Part shown: positions 18,295 through 27,068 of the stretch, one piece after another | Position numbering within the stretch: the stretch's first letter is position 1 | Layout of the letters: each line of letters begins with the position of its first letter | From: Chthoniobacter flavus | Lineage (GTDB): Bacteria; Verrucomicrobiota; Verrucomicrobiia; Chthoniobacterales; CAKUMP01 | Assembly (NCBI GenBank): GCA_020718605.1 | Contig: DYRR01000005.1 | Span: 1 to 34,531 of the forward strand | DNA: 34,531 bases | Direction: 5' to 3' | The notes under the pieces: generated by a model | Seen by the model: only the letters and a program-made list of their open reading frames with translations | The model's database searches: none | Told to the model about the DNA's origin: nothing | Program-made: the position numbers and the translations under genes

Positions 18295-18379
18295 CCCGAT
18301 CATTGGCATTGGAGATCCCGACGCTCCCGCGCCGGGCTACGAAGCAACCTGTAGCCCGCTCCGGGAGGAGCGGGATCGC
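18291..18379. repeat. REP-like palindromic repeat, copy 1
   Basis: GTAGCCCG(18291)...CGGGCTAC(18340) inverted pair, followed by GTAGCCCGCTCCGGGAGGAGCGGGATCGC (18351-18379) containing the CCCGCTCC-GGGA-GGAGCGGG hairpin. The last 29 bp are identical to copy 2. Confidence 0.8.
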
Positions 18380-18440
18380 CCCCGGCGCTCCCGCCATATT
18401 CCCCCGGACACTTTTCAGGGAAATGCCCGGTCCGACTTGC

Positions 18441-19667
18441 TCATAGCCGTCCGTTGTGGACCTTCGAGGCCACCTTGAGGCGCAGTGCGTTGAGGCGGAT
18501 GAATCCCGTGGCATCGCTCTGGTCGTAGGCCTTGGTGGGATCGGCTTCCATGGTGGCGATGTCGGGATTGTAGAGGCTCACGGGACTCTTCCGTCCGGCG
18601 GCAATCACGTTGCCTTTATAGAGTTTGACCCGCACCGTGCCGCCCACGTTTTTCTGGCTTTCGGTGACGAGTGCCTGCAGGGCGAGGCGCTCCGGGTCGA
18701 ACCAGAATCCATTGTACACCAGGCTGCTGTAGCGGGGAATGAGCGAGTCGCGCAGATGCATCACCTCGCGGTCCATGGTGAGTGACTCCATCTGGCGGTG
18801 CGCAAAGTGCAGGATCGCTCCGCCCGGTGTCTCATACACCCCGCGGCTTTTCATCCCGACAAAGCGGTTCTCGACCATGTCCACGCGCCCGACGCCGTGC
18901 TTGCCGCCGAGGCGGTTGAGTTCGAGCATTACCGCCAGGGGATCCATCGCCCGGCCGTTCACTGCGGTGCAGTTGCCTTTGTTGAATTCCAACTCCACAT
19001 ACTCCGGGGTCTCCGGCGCGTCCTCGGGAGCCACGCTCAGTTTGAACATGGCCTTGTTCTCCTCCGCGCTCGCGTCGAACCAGGGATCCTCGAGGATGCC
19101 GCTCTCGTAGCTGATGTGCAGGAGGTTGCGGTCCATCGAGTAGGATTTTTTGGCCGTCGCGGCTATGGGGATGCCGTGTTTCTCGGCAAAGGCGATCATC
19201 TCGGCGCGGCCCGGAAACTGGTCGCGGAAGCGTTCCTGCCGCCACGGGGCGATCACCTCGAGGTCCGGGGCGAGCGCGGCGGCGGTGAGTTCGAACCGCA
19301 CCTGGTCGTTGCCTTTGCCCGTCGCGCCGTGCGCGAATGCGTCGGCGCCGGTTTCCCGGCAGATATCCACCATGCGTTTGGCGATGAGCGGGCGCGCGAT
19401 GCTGGTGCCCAGAAAATACTGGCCCTCATAGAGTGCCCCGGCCTGGAACATCGGGAAAATAAAATCGGCGGCAAACTCGGCCCGAAGATCATCGATGAAA
19501 CACCGCGAGGCGCCGGTGTTGAGAGCCTTGGCTTCGAGTCCGTCGAGTTCCTCTTCCTGGCCGACATCGGCGCAGAAGGCGATCACCTCCGCCGAGTAGG
19601 TTTCTTTGAGCCAGGTGAGAAGGACCGAGGTGTCGAGTCCGCCGGAGTATGCAACGACAATTTTCAT
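18441..19667 (-). CDS. argG: Argininosuccinate synthase
   Basis: [94 protein letters not shown]. Confidence 0.96.
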   Translation of the reverse strand: MKIVVAYSGGLDTSVLLTWLKETYSAEVIAFCADVGQEEELDGLEAKALNTGASRCFIDDLRAEFAADFIFPMFQAGALYEGQYFLGTSIARPLIAKRMVDICRETGADAFAHGATGKGNDQVRFELTAAALAPDLEVIAPWRQERFRDQFPGRAEMIAFAEKHGIPIAATAKKSYSMDRNLLHISYESGILEDPWFDASAEENKAMFKLSVAPEDAPETPEYVELEFNKGNCTAVNGRAMDPLAVMLELNRLGGKHGVGRVDMVENRFVGMKSRGVYETPGGAILHFAHRQMESLTMDREVMHLRDSLIPRYSSLVYNGFWFDPERLALQALVTESQKNVGGTVRVKLYKGNVIAAGRKSPVSLYNPDIATMEADPTKAYDQSDATGFIRLNALRLKVASKVHNGRL

Positions 19668-19783
19668 GGGACACGCGATTTACACGGGATCGCCCCGCAA
19701 GTCCAGACCGGAGAGAACTGGCAAATCCCCGAGATTCGCACTCGCGCAATCTCCCTTCTGCTGCTATAACATCCCTCGATCTT

Positions 19784-20938
19784 ATGAAAAGACACATCCT
19801 TCTTCTCGCCGCGTTATTTATTGACCCGATTCTTTCCGCCCAGGAACCGCCCACCATCACGGTCCGCAAATCCGAGCGGGTCGCGGTCGCGCTGCCCGGC
19901 ATTGGCGGTCCGGCGGGCGCGGCGGCGCTGGCGGTCCTGAAAAAGGATCTGGCGGTCAATGGCGGGATCGATGTCACCGAGGAGGCCCGCGCCAGTTACA
20001 TCGTGCGCGGCAACGCCTCCGAGGGGTCGCTCTCGGGCGAGGTGGTGGACCGCGCGGGCGCCAGGATTCTTTCGAAAGCGTTCTCGGGCGGCGGGGCGGC
20101 GGCCGCTCATGCGTTTGCCGATGAGATCGTTCTCGCGCTCACCGGGCGTCCGGGGTTCGCGTCTTCTCGCATCGCGTTTGCGTCCACCAAGACCGGACGC
20201 AAGGAGATTTTCCTGTGCGGCCCCGACGGATCCAACGTGGTCCAGCTCACGCGGGACAACAACATCAGTGTGGGCCCCTCCATCAGTGCCGACGCCCGCC
20301 GCCTGGCCTATACGGGCTACAAGAGCGGGTATGCCGATATTTACATGGTGGAGATCGCCAGCGGCGCGCGCAACCGGATCGTCAAATTTCCCGGCACCAA
20401 TTCCGGGGCAGCTTTCTCGCCCGACGGATCGCGCATCGCCTTTTCCTCAAGTCAGGACGGCAATCCGGAACTCTACGTGGCGTCTTCTGGCGGCGGCGGC
20501 GCCCGGCGGCTCACCCGCACCCGCGGGGTGGAATCCTCGCCCACCTGGTCGCCCGACGGGCAGGAGATCGTGTTCACCTCCGACGACTCGGGGCGTCCGC
20601 AATTGTTCCGGGTCTCCGCCGGGGGCGGGTCGCCGCAGCCGGTGGCAACGGGCCATTCCTACTGCACGGAACCGAGCTGGGCACCGGACGGAACCAAGCT
20701 CGCCTTCAATGTGCGCGATGGCGGCACGTTCCGCGTCGCCGTACTGGATCTCGAACGCGGCGGGGTGCGGGTCCTCACTTCGGGTGGGGACGCCGAGGAT
20801 CCCTGTTTCGGCGCGGATTCGCGCCACATCATTTACGTGCAGGGCGGGGCGCTTTATCTCCTTGACGCGCAGACTGGCAGCAGCACTAAAGTCCTGTCCG
20901 GTCTCGGGACCATTTCCGAGCCCAGTTGGTCGCGTTGA
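19784..20938 (+). CDS. tolB: TolB-like beta-propeller protein
   Basis: Signal peptide at MKRHILLLAALFIDPILSAQ. Repeated FSPDGSRIAFSSSQDGNPELYV, WSPDGQEIVFTSDDSGRPQLFRV, WAPDGTKLAFNVRDGG. Followed by pal. Confidence 0.88.
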   Translation: MKRHILLLAALFIDPILSAQEPPTITVRKSERVAVALPGIGGPAGAAALAVLKKDLAVNGGIDVTEEARASYIVRGNASEGSLSGEVVDRAGARILSKAFSGGGAAAAHAFADEIVLALTGRPGFASSRIAFASTKTGRKEIFLCGPDGSNVVQLTRDNNISVGPSISADARRLAYTGYKSGYADIYMVEIASGARNRIVKFPGTNSGAAFSPDGSRIAFSSSQDGNPELYVASSGGGGARRLTRTRGVESSPTWSPDGQEIVFTSDDSGRPQLFRVSAGGGSPQPVATGHSYCTEPSWAPDGTKLAFNVRDGGTFRVAVLDLERGGVRVLTSGGDAEDPCFGADSRHIIYVQGGALYLLDAQTGSSTKVLSGLGTISEPSWSR

Positions 20939-20964
20939 TCCACTGTTTCCAAGCATCCCTACCC

Positions 20965-21474
20965 ATGAAAATCCGCACTTTTTCCACCCTCGTTTGCGCC
21001 CTCCTGCTCGTTGTTTCCCTGGGGGCATGCAAGAAGAAGAACAAACTGGGGAGCGGCGTCGATGGCGACTACGATTACGTGTCCGGCACCCCACTTTCCG
21101 ACCGCAACGAAGGCGCGTCGTTTTTTGGCGGCAATGTGAATCGCGGGCAGTTCCCGGGAATCCTTTTTGGCTACGACAGCTTCAGTGTGGACGGCGGCGA
21201 AATGGCCAAGGTGCGGCAGGTCGCCGATTTTGTGCGCCCGTCGGCAAAGGATCTGATCGTGGCGGGGTTCACCGACGAGCGGGGCACGGCGGAGTATAAC
21301 CGCGCCCTGGGCGAACGCCGGGCCCAGTCGGTGCGCGAGGCGCTGATCGGCATGGGTGTGGACGCCTCGAAGATTCAGACCGTGAGTTTCGGCGAGGAAA
21401 TGCCCGCCGACGCCGGGGGGGGAGAGGCGGCCTGGGCAAGAAATCGCCGCGCGGAATTTGGCGTGGTCAATTGA
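20965..21474 (+). CDS. pal: Peptidoglycan-associated lipoprotein (OmpA domain)
   Basis: Lipobox VVSLGAC. LFGYDSFSVDGGEMAKVRQVADFV...LIVAGFTDERGTAEYNRALGERRAQSVREALIGMGVDASKIQTVSFGEEMP. Confidence 0.93.
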   Translation: MKIRTFSTLVCALLLVVSLGACKKKNKLGSGVDGDYDYVSGTPLSDRNEGASFFGGNVNRGQFPGILFGYDSFSVDGGEMAKVRQVADFVRPSAKDLIVAGFTDERGTAEYNRALGERRAQSVREALIGMGVDASKIQTVSFGEEMPADAGGGEAAWARNRRAEFGVVN

Positions 21475-21570
21475 TCCGGCCCACTTGGGTGTGTCCAACC
21501 GGTTTTGACGGGGCCCGCCCCATCGAGGGCCGCCGCCCTTCCCGCCCCCATCTACTATGAAATACCTATT

Positions 21571-22581
21571 ATGAAATACCGCACTTATAAAAACACGGAC
21601 CTCAGGGTCAGCGAAGTTGGATTTGGCTTGTGGACTGTTTCCACAGGCTGGTGGGGGCAGTTCACCGATGGCGAAGCCGTCGAACTTATGCGGAACGCCT
21701 TCGACAAGGGCATCACGCTCTTCGACGCGGCGGACACCTATGGGGACGGGCGCAGCGAGGAGCTGATCTCCAAGGCGTTTGAAGGGTGCCGGGACGAGAT
21801 CGTGGTGGCCACGAAAATCGGCTATCTTTTCGAGGACGACAAAGAGCGCCGGGGCCAGCGGGAACGTGCAAAGGACTTCGGCGCGGTCCACCTGCGCAAA
21901 GCCACGGAGAACGCCCTGCGCCGTCTCCGCACCGACCGCATCGATCTCATGCAACTCCACAACATCGAGATGGAGACCATCGCATCCGACGAAACCTGGG
22001 ACACGATGGAAGCGCTCAAGCGGGAGGGCAAAATCCGCCATTACGGCATGGCGCTGGGGCCCGCCATCGGCTGGCTTTACGAGGGCCGCCGTTGCATCGA
22101 ACGCCGCGGGATCACTTCGGTTCAGCATATTTACAACATGCTCGAACAGCATCCGGGTGCCAAAATCCAGTCTGCGGCCGATGAACATAACCGGGACACC
22201 ATGTTTCTCATCCGGGTCACCCATTCCTCTGGAATGCTGGAGGGGCATTACACCGAGGACACCACATTTCCTCCGACCGACCACCGCAGTCACCGTCCGA
22301 AAAGCTGGCTGATCAACGGGCTTAAGAAAATCGAAACGCTCCGCTTCCTGCAATCCCCCGAACGCACGCTGGGTCAGGCAGCGCTCCTGTGGCTGCTGGC
22401 CGATGCCCGCGTGGCATCCACCCTTCCCAACATCTACAACCGGGAGCAGCTTCGGGAATTCGCCATGGCCCCGGAGTGTCCTCCCCTCTCCGAAGATGAA
22501 ATGGCCCGCATCGCCACGCTCGCGGCGGACAACTTTGGCGTGGACGAGCCTCCTTCCAAATATAAAGGCACGATGGAGTGA
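21571..22581 (+). CDS. Aldo/keto reductase
   Basis: MKYRTYKNTDLRVSEVGFGLW, GITLFDAADTYGDGRSEELISKAF, VVATKIGY, LRRLRTDRIDLMQLHN. Confidence 0.92.
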   Translation: MKYRTYKNTDLRVSEVGFGLWTVSTGWWGQFTDGEAVELMRNAFDKGITLFDAADTYGDGRSEELISKAFEGCRDEIVVATKIGYLFEDDKERRGQRERAKDFGAVHLRKATENALRRLRTDRIDLMQLHNIEMETIASDETWDTMEALKREGKIRHYGMALGPAIGWLYEGRRCIERRGITSVQHIYNMLEQHPGAKIQSAADEHNRDTMFLIRVTHSSGMLEGHYTEDTTFPPTDHRSHRPKSWLINGLKKIETLRFLQSPERTLGQAALLWLLADARVASTLPNIYNREQLREFAMAPECPPLSEDEMARIATLAADNFGVDEPPSKYKGTME

Positions 22582-22594
22582 CCTAATCGTTAGG

Positions 22595-22667
22595 ATTGGC
22601 AGATCCCTGCGCTCCCGCACAGGGCTACGAAGCCGCCTGTAGCCCGCTCCGGGAGGAGCGGGATCGC
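22595..22667. repeat. REP-like palindromic repeat, copy 2
   Basis: ATTGGCAGATCCCTGCGCTCCCGCACAGGGCTACGAAGCCGCCTGTAGCCCGCTCCGGGAGGAGCGGGATCGC. 22639-22667 is identical to 18351-18379, and the upstream ~45 bp also align. Confidence 0.8.
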
Positions 22668-22754
22668 GCACCGCACAATCCCCCATTTTTTCCATTTCCT
22701 CCAGAGGATCGCAATGATTCGGGTGGAGTGACAACCTCCGGCATATCCGGGTAT

Positions 22755-22770
22755 TCCCCCCATCGGGGGA
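22755..22770 (-). terminator. Hairpin directly after the sdhB stop codon (possible weak terminator or mRNA 3' stabiliser)
   Basis: Plus strand TCCCCC-CATC-GGGGGA abuts the sdhB stop (22771-22773). No T-run follows. Confidence 0.35.
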
Positions 22771-23547
22771 TCAGACTCCCACGGTGGCGGATTTGAGCTT
22801 GGCGATGTCGAAGTCGCGGTTGAGGTGGGCGATCACATCGACCTTGATTTCGGCGGGGCAGACCGCTTCGCACTCGTAGTGGTTGGAGCAGTTGCCGAAG
22901 CCTTCCTTGTCCATCTGGCCCACCATCGCCAGCACGCGGCGGTCGCGTTCGGGCTGTCCCTGCGGGAGGCGGGCGAAGTGGGTGACCTTGGCGCCGACGA
23001 ACAGCATCGCCGAGGCGTTCGGGCAGGCCGCGACACAGGCGCCGCAGCCGATGCAGGCGGCGGCGTCCATCGCGCCGTCGGCGTCGCGTTTCGAGACGGG
23101 GTTGGCGTTGGCATCCACCGCCGAGCCGGTGCGGTTGGAGATGAATCCACCGGCCTGCTGGATGCGGTCCAGCGCGGCGCGGTGCACCACAAGATCCTTG
23201 ATGATCGGGAACGGTGTGGCGCGGAACGGCTCGACATAGATGGTCGAACCATCGTCAAAGAGGCGCATGTAGAGCTGGCAGGTGGTGGCATGGCTGCCAT
23301 TGGGGCCGTGCGCCAGGCCGTTGATGACCAGCGAGCACATGCCGCAGATGCCTTCGCGGCAATCGTGGTCGAACGCGATGGGCTCTTCGCCCCTGGCTTC
23401 GAGTTCCTCGTTCACGATGTCGAGCATTTCGAGAAAGGAGGCCTCGTCGGGGATGTTCCTGGCCGGGTAATCGACAAACCGACCGGCGGCGTTGGCGCTT
23501 TTCTGCCTCCAGACGCGGAGGGTGAAGTTCATGGTTTTTCTGTGCAT
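22771..23547 (-). CDS. sdhB: Succinate dehydrogenase/fumarate reductase iron-sulfur subunit
   Basis: [63 protein letters not shown]. Confidence 0.95.
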   Translation of the reverse strand: MHRKTMNFTLRVWRQKSANAAGRFVDYPARNIPDEASFLEMLDIVNEELEARGEEPIAFDHDCREGICGMCSLVINGLAHGPNGSHATTCQLYMRLFDDGSTIYVEPFRATPFPIIKDLVVHRAALDRIQQAGGFISNRTGSAVDANANPVSKRDADGAMDAAACIGCGACVAACPNASAMLFVGAKVTHFARLPQGQPERDRRVLAMVGQMDKEGFGNCSNHYECEAVCPAEIKVDVIAHLNRDFDIAKLKSATVGV

Positions 23548-23558
23548 GGGAGTGGGTG

Positions 23559-25481
23559 TTATTTGTAGCTGCGGGTGGCGAGTTTCACATTTTCATAGAC
23601 CAGCGGTTCCTTGTGCAGAACGGGTTCGCCGCCCTGGACATATTCCCAGGCGGAGACGAAGGCATAGTTGTCATCGTCGCGGAGTGCCTCCCCGTCGGGC
23701 GTCTGGTGTTCGGTGCGGAAATGGCCGCCGCAGGATTCTTTGCGGGTGAGCGCGTCCAGGCACATGAGCTCGCCGAACTCGAGGAAATCGGCGACGCGTC
23801 CCGCTTTTTCCAGCGATTGGTTGAGTTCCTCGCCTTCGCCGGGGACGAACACGTTGGACCAGAACTCGGCGCGCAGCTCCGGGATGCGCTTGAGCGCTTC
23901 CTTGAGTCCGGCTTCGTTGCGGGCCATGCCGCACTTGTCCCACATGAGCAGACCCAGCTCGCGGTGGAAGGAATCGACGGTGCGTTTGCCCTTGATGGAC
24001 AGGAGCTTTCTGGTGCGTTCGTTCACTTCCGCCTCGGCCTGCTTGAACTCCGGCGCATCGGGTTTCACCGTGCCGGGTTTCACCGTGGCGAGGTAGTTGG
24101 GCAGGGTGTGGGGGATCACAAAATATCCGTCGGCCAGACCCTGCATGAGGGCCGAGGCTCCGAGCCGGTTTGCGCCGTGATCGGAGAAGTTGGCCTCGCC
24201 CAGCACGTGGAGCCCGGGCAGATTGCTCATGAGGTTGTAGTCCACCCAGAGTCCGCCCATCGTGTAATGGACGGCGGGATAGATGCGCATGGGCTGTTTG
24301 TAGGCGTTCTCGCCCGTGATGCGCTCATACATGTCGAAAAGATTGCCGTAGCGCTCTTTGATCACGGGCTCACCGAAGCGCTTGATGGCGTCCGCGAAAT
24401 CGAGATACACGCCGAGTCCGCCGGGGCCGACCCCGCGTCCGTCGTCACAGGCTTCCTTGGCCGAGCGCGAGGAGATGTCGCGCGGGGCGAGGTTGCCGTA
24501 GCTCGGATATTTGCGTTCGAGATAGTAATCGCGGTCCTCTTCGGCGATCTGGGCGGGTGGTTTGGCGCAATCCTCCTTTTTCTTGGGAACCCAGACGCGT
24601 CCGTCGTTACGCAGCGATTCGGACATGAGAGTGAGTTTGCTCTGGTAATCGCCGGCGACCGGGATGCAGGTCGGGTGGATCTGTGTGAAGCAGGGATTGG
24701 CGAAATAAGCGCCGCGTTTGTAGGCGCGGTAGGTCGCAGTGACGTTGCAGCCTTTGGCATTGGTGGAAAGGAAGAAGACATTGCCGTAGCCGCCGGTGCA
24801 GAGCAGAACCGCATCGCCCGCGTGGGAGCGGACTTTGCCGCTCACCATGTCGCGCACCACGATGCCTTTGGCGTGTCCGTCCACCACGACGAGATCCAGC
24901 ATCTCGGTGCGCGGGAACATTTTCACCGCGCCGAGTCCGATCTGCCGGACGAGTGAGGAATACGCCCCGAGCAGGAGCTGCTGGCCGGTCTGGCCGCGGG
25001 CGTAGAAGGTGCGGGAAACCTGGGAGCCGCCAAAGGAGCGGTTCGCCAGGAGTCCGCCGTATTCGCGGGCGAAGGGCACGCCGGTCGCGACGCACTGGTC
25101 GATGATGGCCGAGGAAACCTCCGCGAGCCGATAGACGTTGGCCTCGCGGGCGCGGAAATCGCCGCCCTTGATCGTGTCGAAGAAGAGCCGATAGACGCTG
25201 TCGCCGTCGCCCTGGTAGTTTTTGGCGGCATTGATGCCGCCCTGGGCCGCGATGGAGTGGGCGCGGCGCGCACTGTCCTGGTAACAAAAACATTCCACGG
25301 CATAGCCCTGTTCGGCCAGCGTGGCGGCGGCGGCGCCTCCGGCGAGGCCCGATCCCACCACGAGGATCTTATATTTGCGCTTGTTGTGCGGGGCGATCAG
25401 CTTGCTGTCGAAACAATAGCGCTGCCACTTGGATTCAAGCGGTCCGGCGGGAGTTTTGGAGTCGAGATGTGGCGTGTGCAT
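23559..25481 (-). CDS. sdhA: Succinate dehydrogenase/fumarate reductase flavoprotein subunit
   Basis: [97 protein letters not shown]. Confidence 0.96.
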   Translation of the reverse strand: MHTPHLDSKTPAGPLESKWQRYCFDSKLIAPHNKRKYKILVVGSGLAGGAAAATLAEQGYAVECFCYQDSARRAHSIAAQGGINAAKNYQGDGDSVYRLFFDTIKGGDFRAREANVYRLAEVSSAIIDQCVATGVPFAREYGGLLANRSFGGSQVSRTFYARGQTGQQLLLGAYSSLVRQIGLGAVKMFPRTEMLDLVVVDGHAKGIVVRDMVSGKVRSHAGDAVLLCTGGYGNVFFLSTNAKGCNVTATYRAYKRGAYFANPCFTQIHPTCIPVAGDYQSKLTLMSESLRNDGRVWVPKKKEDCAKPPAQIAEEDRDYYLERKYPSYGNLAPRDISSRSAKEACDDGRGVGPGGLGVYLDFADAIKRFGEPVIKERYGNLFDMYERITGENAYKQPMRIYPAVHYTMGGLWVDYNLMSNLPGLHVLGEANFSDHGANRLGASALMQGLADGYFVIPHTLPNYLATVKPGTVKPDAPEFKQAEAEVNERTRKLLSIKGKRTVDSFHRELGLLMWDKCGMARNEAGLKEALKRIPELRAEFWSNVFVPGEGEELNQSLEKAGRVADFLEFGELMCLDALTRKESCGGHFRTEHQTPDGEALRDDDNYAFVSAWEYVQGGEPVLHKEPLVYENVKLATRSYK

Positions 25482-25503
25482 AATGTGGTGCTGGGTTGAG
25501 TGA

Positions 25504-26286
25504 TTATTTGCAGCAGGTGCTTCCAGTGGCCTTCACAAGGCCGAGAAGCACGGAGGCAGGAATCGAGGAATAGCCAAGGAAAATCGCCCACGCGAAGAGG
25601 CGCGAGCCGATGGTGAGTCCTTTTTCGATCTGGCGGCTGCGAAGCCCGAAGGTCTGCACAAAGCTTGCCGCACCATGGCTTAGGTGCATGCAGAGCAGGA
25701 ACATGCCGACGATGTAGAACGCCGAGATATACCAGCGCTGGAATCCGGCGACCATCATGTCGTGGACATTGTGGACCGTGTGCGCGGGCACATCGCCGAG
25801 CGGGATGCCCCAATGCTTGGTGAATCCCCCGATCTCGTGGTTGACAACCGTGCCGTCCACAAGATGAATTTCCTCATTGTAGGTGTGGCCCGGGACCACC
25901 CGCACCGTGAAATGCAGCAGATGGAACACGATAAAGCAGACCAGGATGAGACCGCTCACGATCATGGTGCGGGAAGCGGCGGTCGAAGCCCGGTAGGCCG
26001 GCACGGCGTAGCCCTGCGGGCGGGCTTTGCGGTTCTGGAGGGTGAGCGAGATGGTCGCCAGGATGTGCGTGCCCACCACCGCCAACAGCCCGAGACGGAT
26101 CACCCACAGCAGCGCACCGAGGCTTTGCAGTTTGTGCCCGTAGGCGTTGATCCATTCCGGCGGCAGGAAAAACTGGAGATTGCCGACCAGATGTCCGGTC
26201 ACAAAGAGGATCAAGAGCAGGCCCGTCACGGCGACGATGGTTTTTTTGCCGATGGAAGATCGGCAGTAGGAGAGAAGTGCGTTCAT
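25504..26286 (-). CDS. sdhC: Succinate dehydrogenase cytochrome b subunit (type B SdhC)
   Basis: Start [36 protein letters not shown]; multiple TM segments with conserved histidines ([19 protein letters not shown]); operonic with sdhA and sdhB. Confidence 0.9.
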   Translation of the reverse strand: MNALLSYCRSSIGKKTIVAVTGLLLILFVTGHLVGNLQFFLPPEWINAYGHKLQSLGALLWVIRLGLLAVVGTHILATISLTLQNRKARPQGYAVPAYRASTAASRTMIVSGLILVCFIVFHLLHFTVRVVPGHTYNEEIHLVDGTVVNHEIGGFTKHWGIPLGDVPAHTVHNVHDMMVAGFQRWYISAFYIVGMFLLCMHLSHGAASFVQTFGLRSRQIEKGLTIGSRLFAWAIFLGYSSIPASVLLGLVKATGSTCCK

Positions 26287-26354
26287 GAGTGGTGTGGAAA
26301 AGGTGTGTTGGAAACGCTTGTCCACCGGAAGGGCGGACGCAGCCGGAGCAGATT

Positions 26355-26377
26355 ATTAGGGACCCTAATGATGTCAA
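26355..26377 (-). promoter_or_regulatory. Candidate sdhCAB promoter/operator: TTGACA box followed by palindrome ATTAGGGTCCCTAAT
   Basis: Plus strand ATTAGGG-A-CCCTAAT at 26355-26369. TGTCAA at 26372-26377 reads TTGACA on the minus strand. Located 69-91 bp upstream of the sdhC ATG. Confidence 0.5.
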
Positions 26378-26489
26378 CACTATTTGACCGGGAACGCAAT
26401 TTTCTACCGGGGACGGGCGTTTTGCCGGGATTCGGGCATTCTTTCCTGTGCATGTTTGGTGAAATCTTCTACAAGCCAAGTCATCCCGC

Positions 26490-27038
26490 ATGAGCGCACC
26501 TTCGATCCCCAGCCCGGAAAAGCACGTCACGATCTACAGCGATGGCGGGTGTCATGGAAATCCGGGGCCGGGCGGTTGGGCTGCGGTGCTTGTGTATGGT
26601 GAACGCACCCGTGAGATCTCGGGTGGCGAGTCGGCGACAACCAATAACCGCATGGAATTGCTCGCGGCGATTCGTGCCCTGGAAGCGTTGAAAGAACCCT
26701 GTGTCGTGTCGTTTCATACCGACTCGAAATATGTGAAATCGGGCATCACCGAATGGCTGCGGAAGTGGAAGGCCGCGGGTTGGCGTGCGCGGAGCAGGAA
26801 TCCCGTGAAGAACATTGACCTCTGGCAGGCATTGGATCTCGCCGCTTCCAGACACCAGATCCAGTGGAAATGGGTGCGGGGTCATGCCGGAAACAAATTC
26901 AACGAGCAATGCGACCGCCTGGCCACGGAACAGATCACCCACATCAAGAGCCACCACACCCCCGCACAACTCAAAACCAGCCTCGGGGCTTTCGAGGCCG
27001 CAAAGCACCCAGGCCCGTCAAAACTGGAATTGTTTTAG
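26490..27038 (+). CDS. rnhA: Ribonuclease HI
   Basis: [79 protein letters not shown]. Confidence 0.95.
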   Translation: MSAPSIPSPEKHVTIYSDGGCHGNPGPGGWAAVLVYGERTREISGGESATTNNRMELLAAIRALEALKEPCVVSFHTDSKYVKSGITEWLRKWKAAGWRARSRNPVKNIDLWQALDLAASRHQIQWKWVRGHAGNKFNEQCDRLATEQITHIKSHHTPAQLKTSLGAFEAAKHPGPSKLELF

Positions 27039-27068
27039 GTCCACCCAACGTCATGTCCGGGCCGCAAA

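Noticed and set aside
20959-22734. 591-aa minus-strand ORF spanning pal and the aldo/keto reductase
   Set aside because: Spans two confidently called plus-strand genes plus the REP repeat; shadow ORF.
23556-24956. 466-aa plus-strand ORF opposite sdhA
   Set aside because: Antisense of a highly conserved flavoprotein gene; no motifs.
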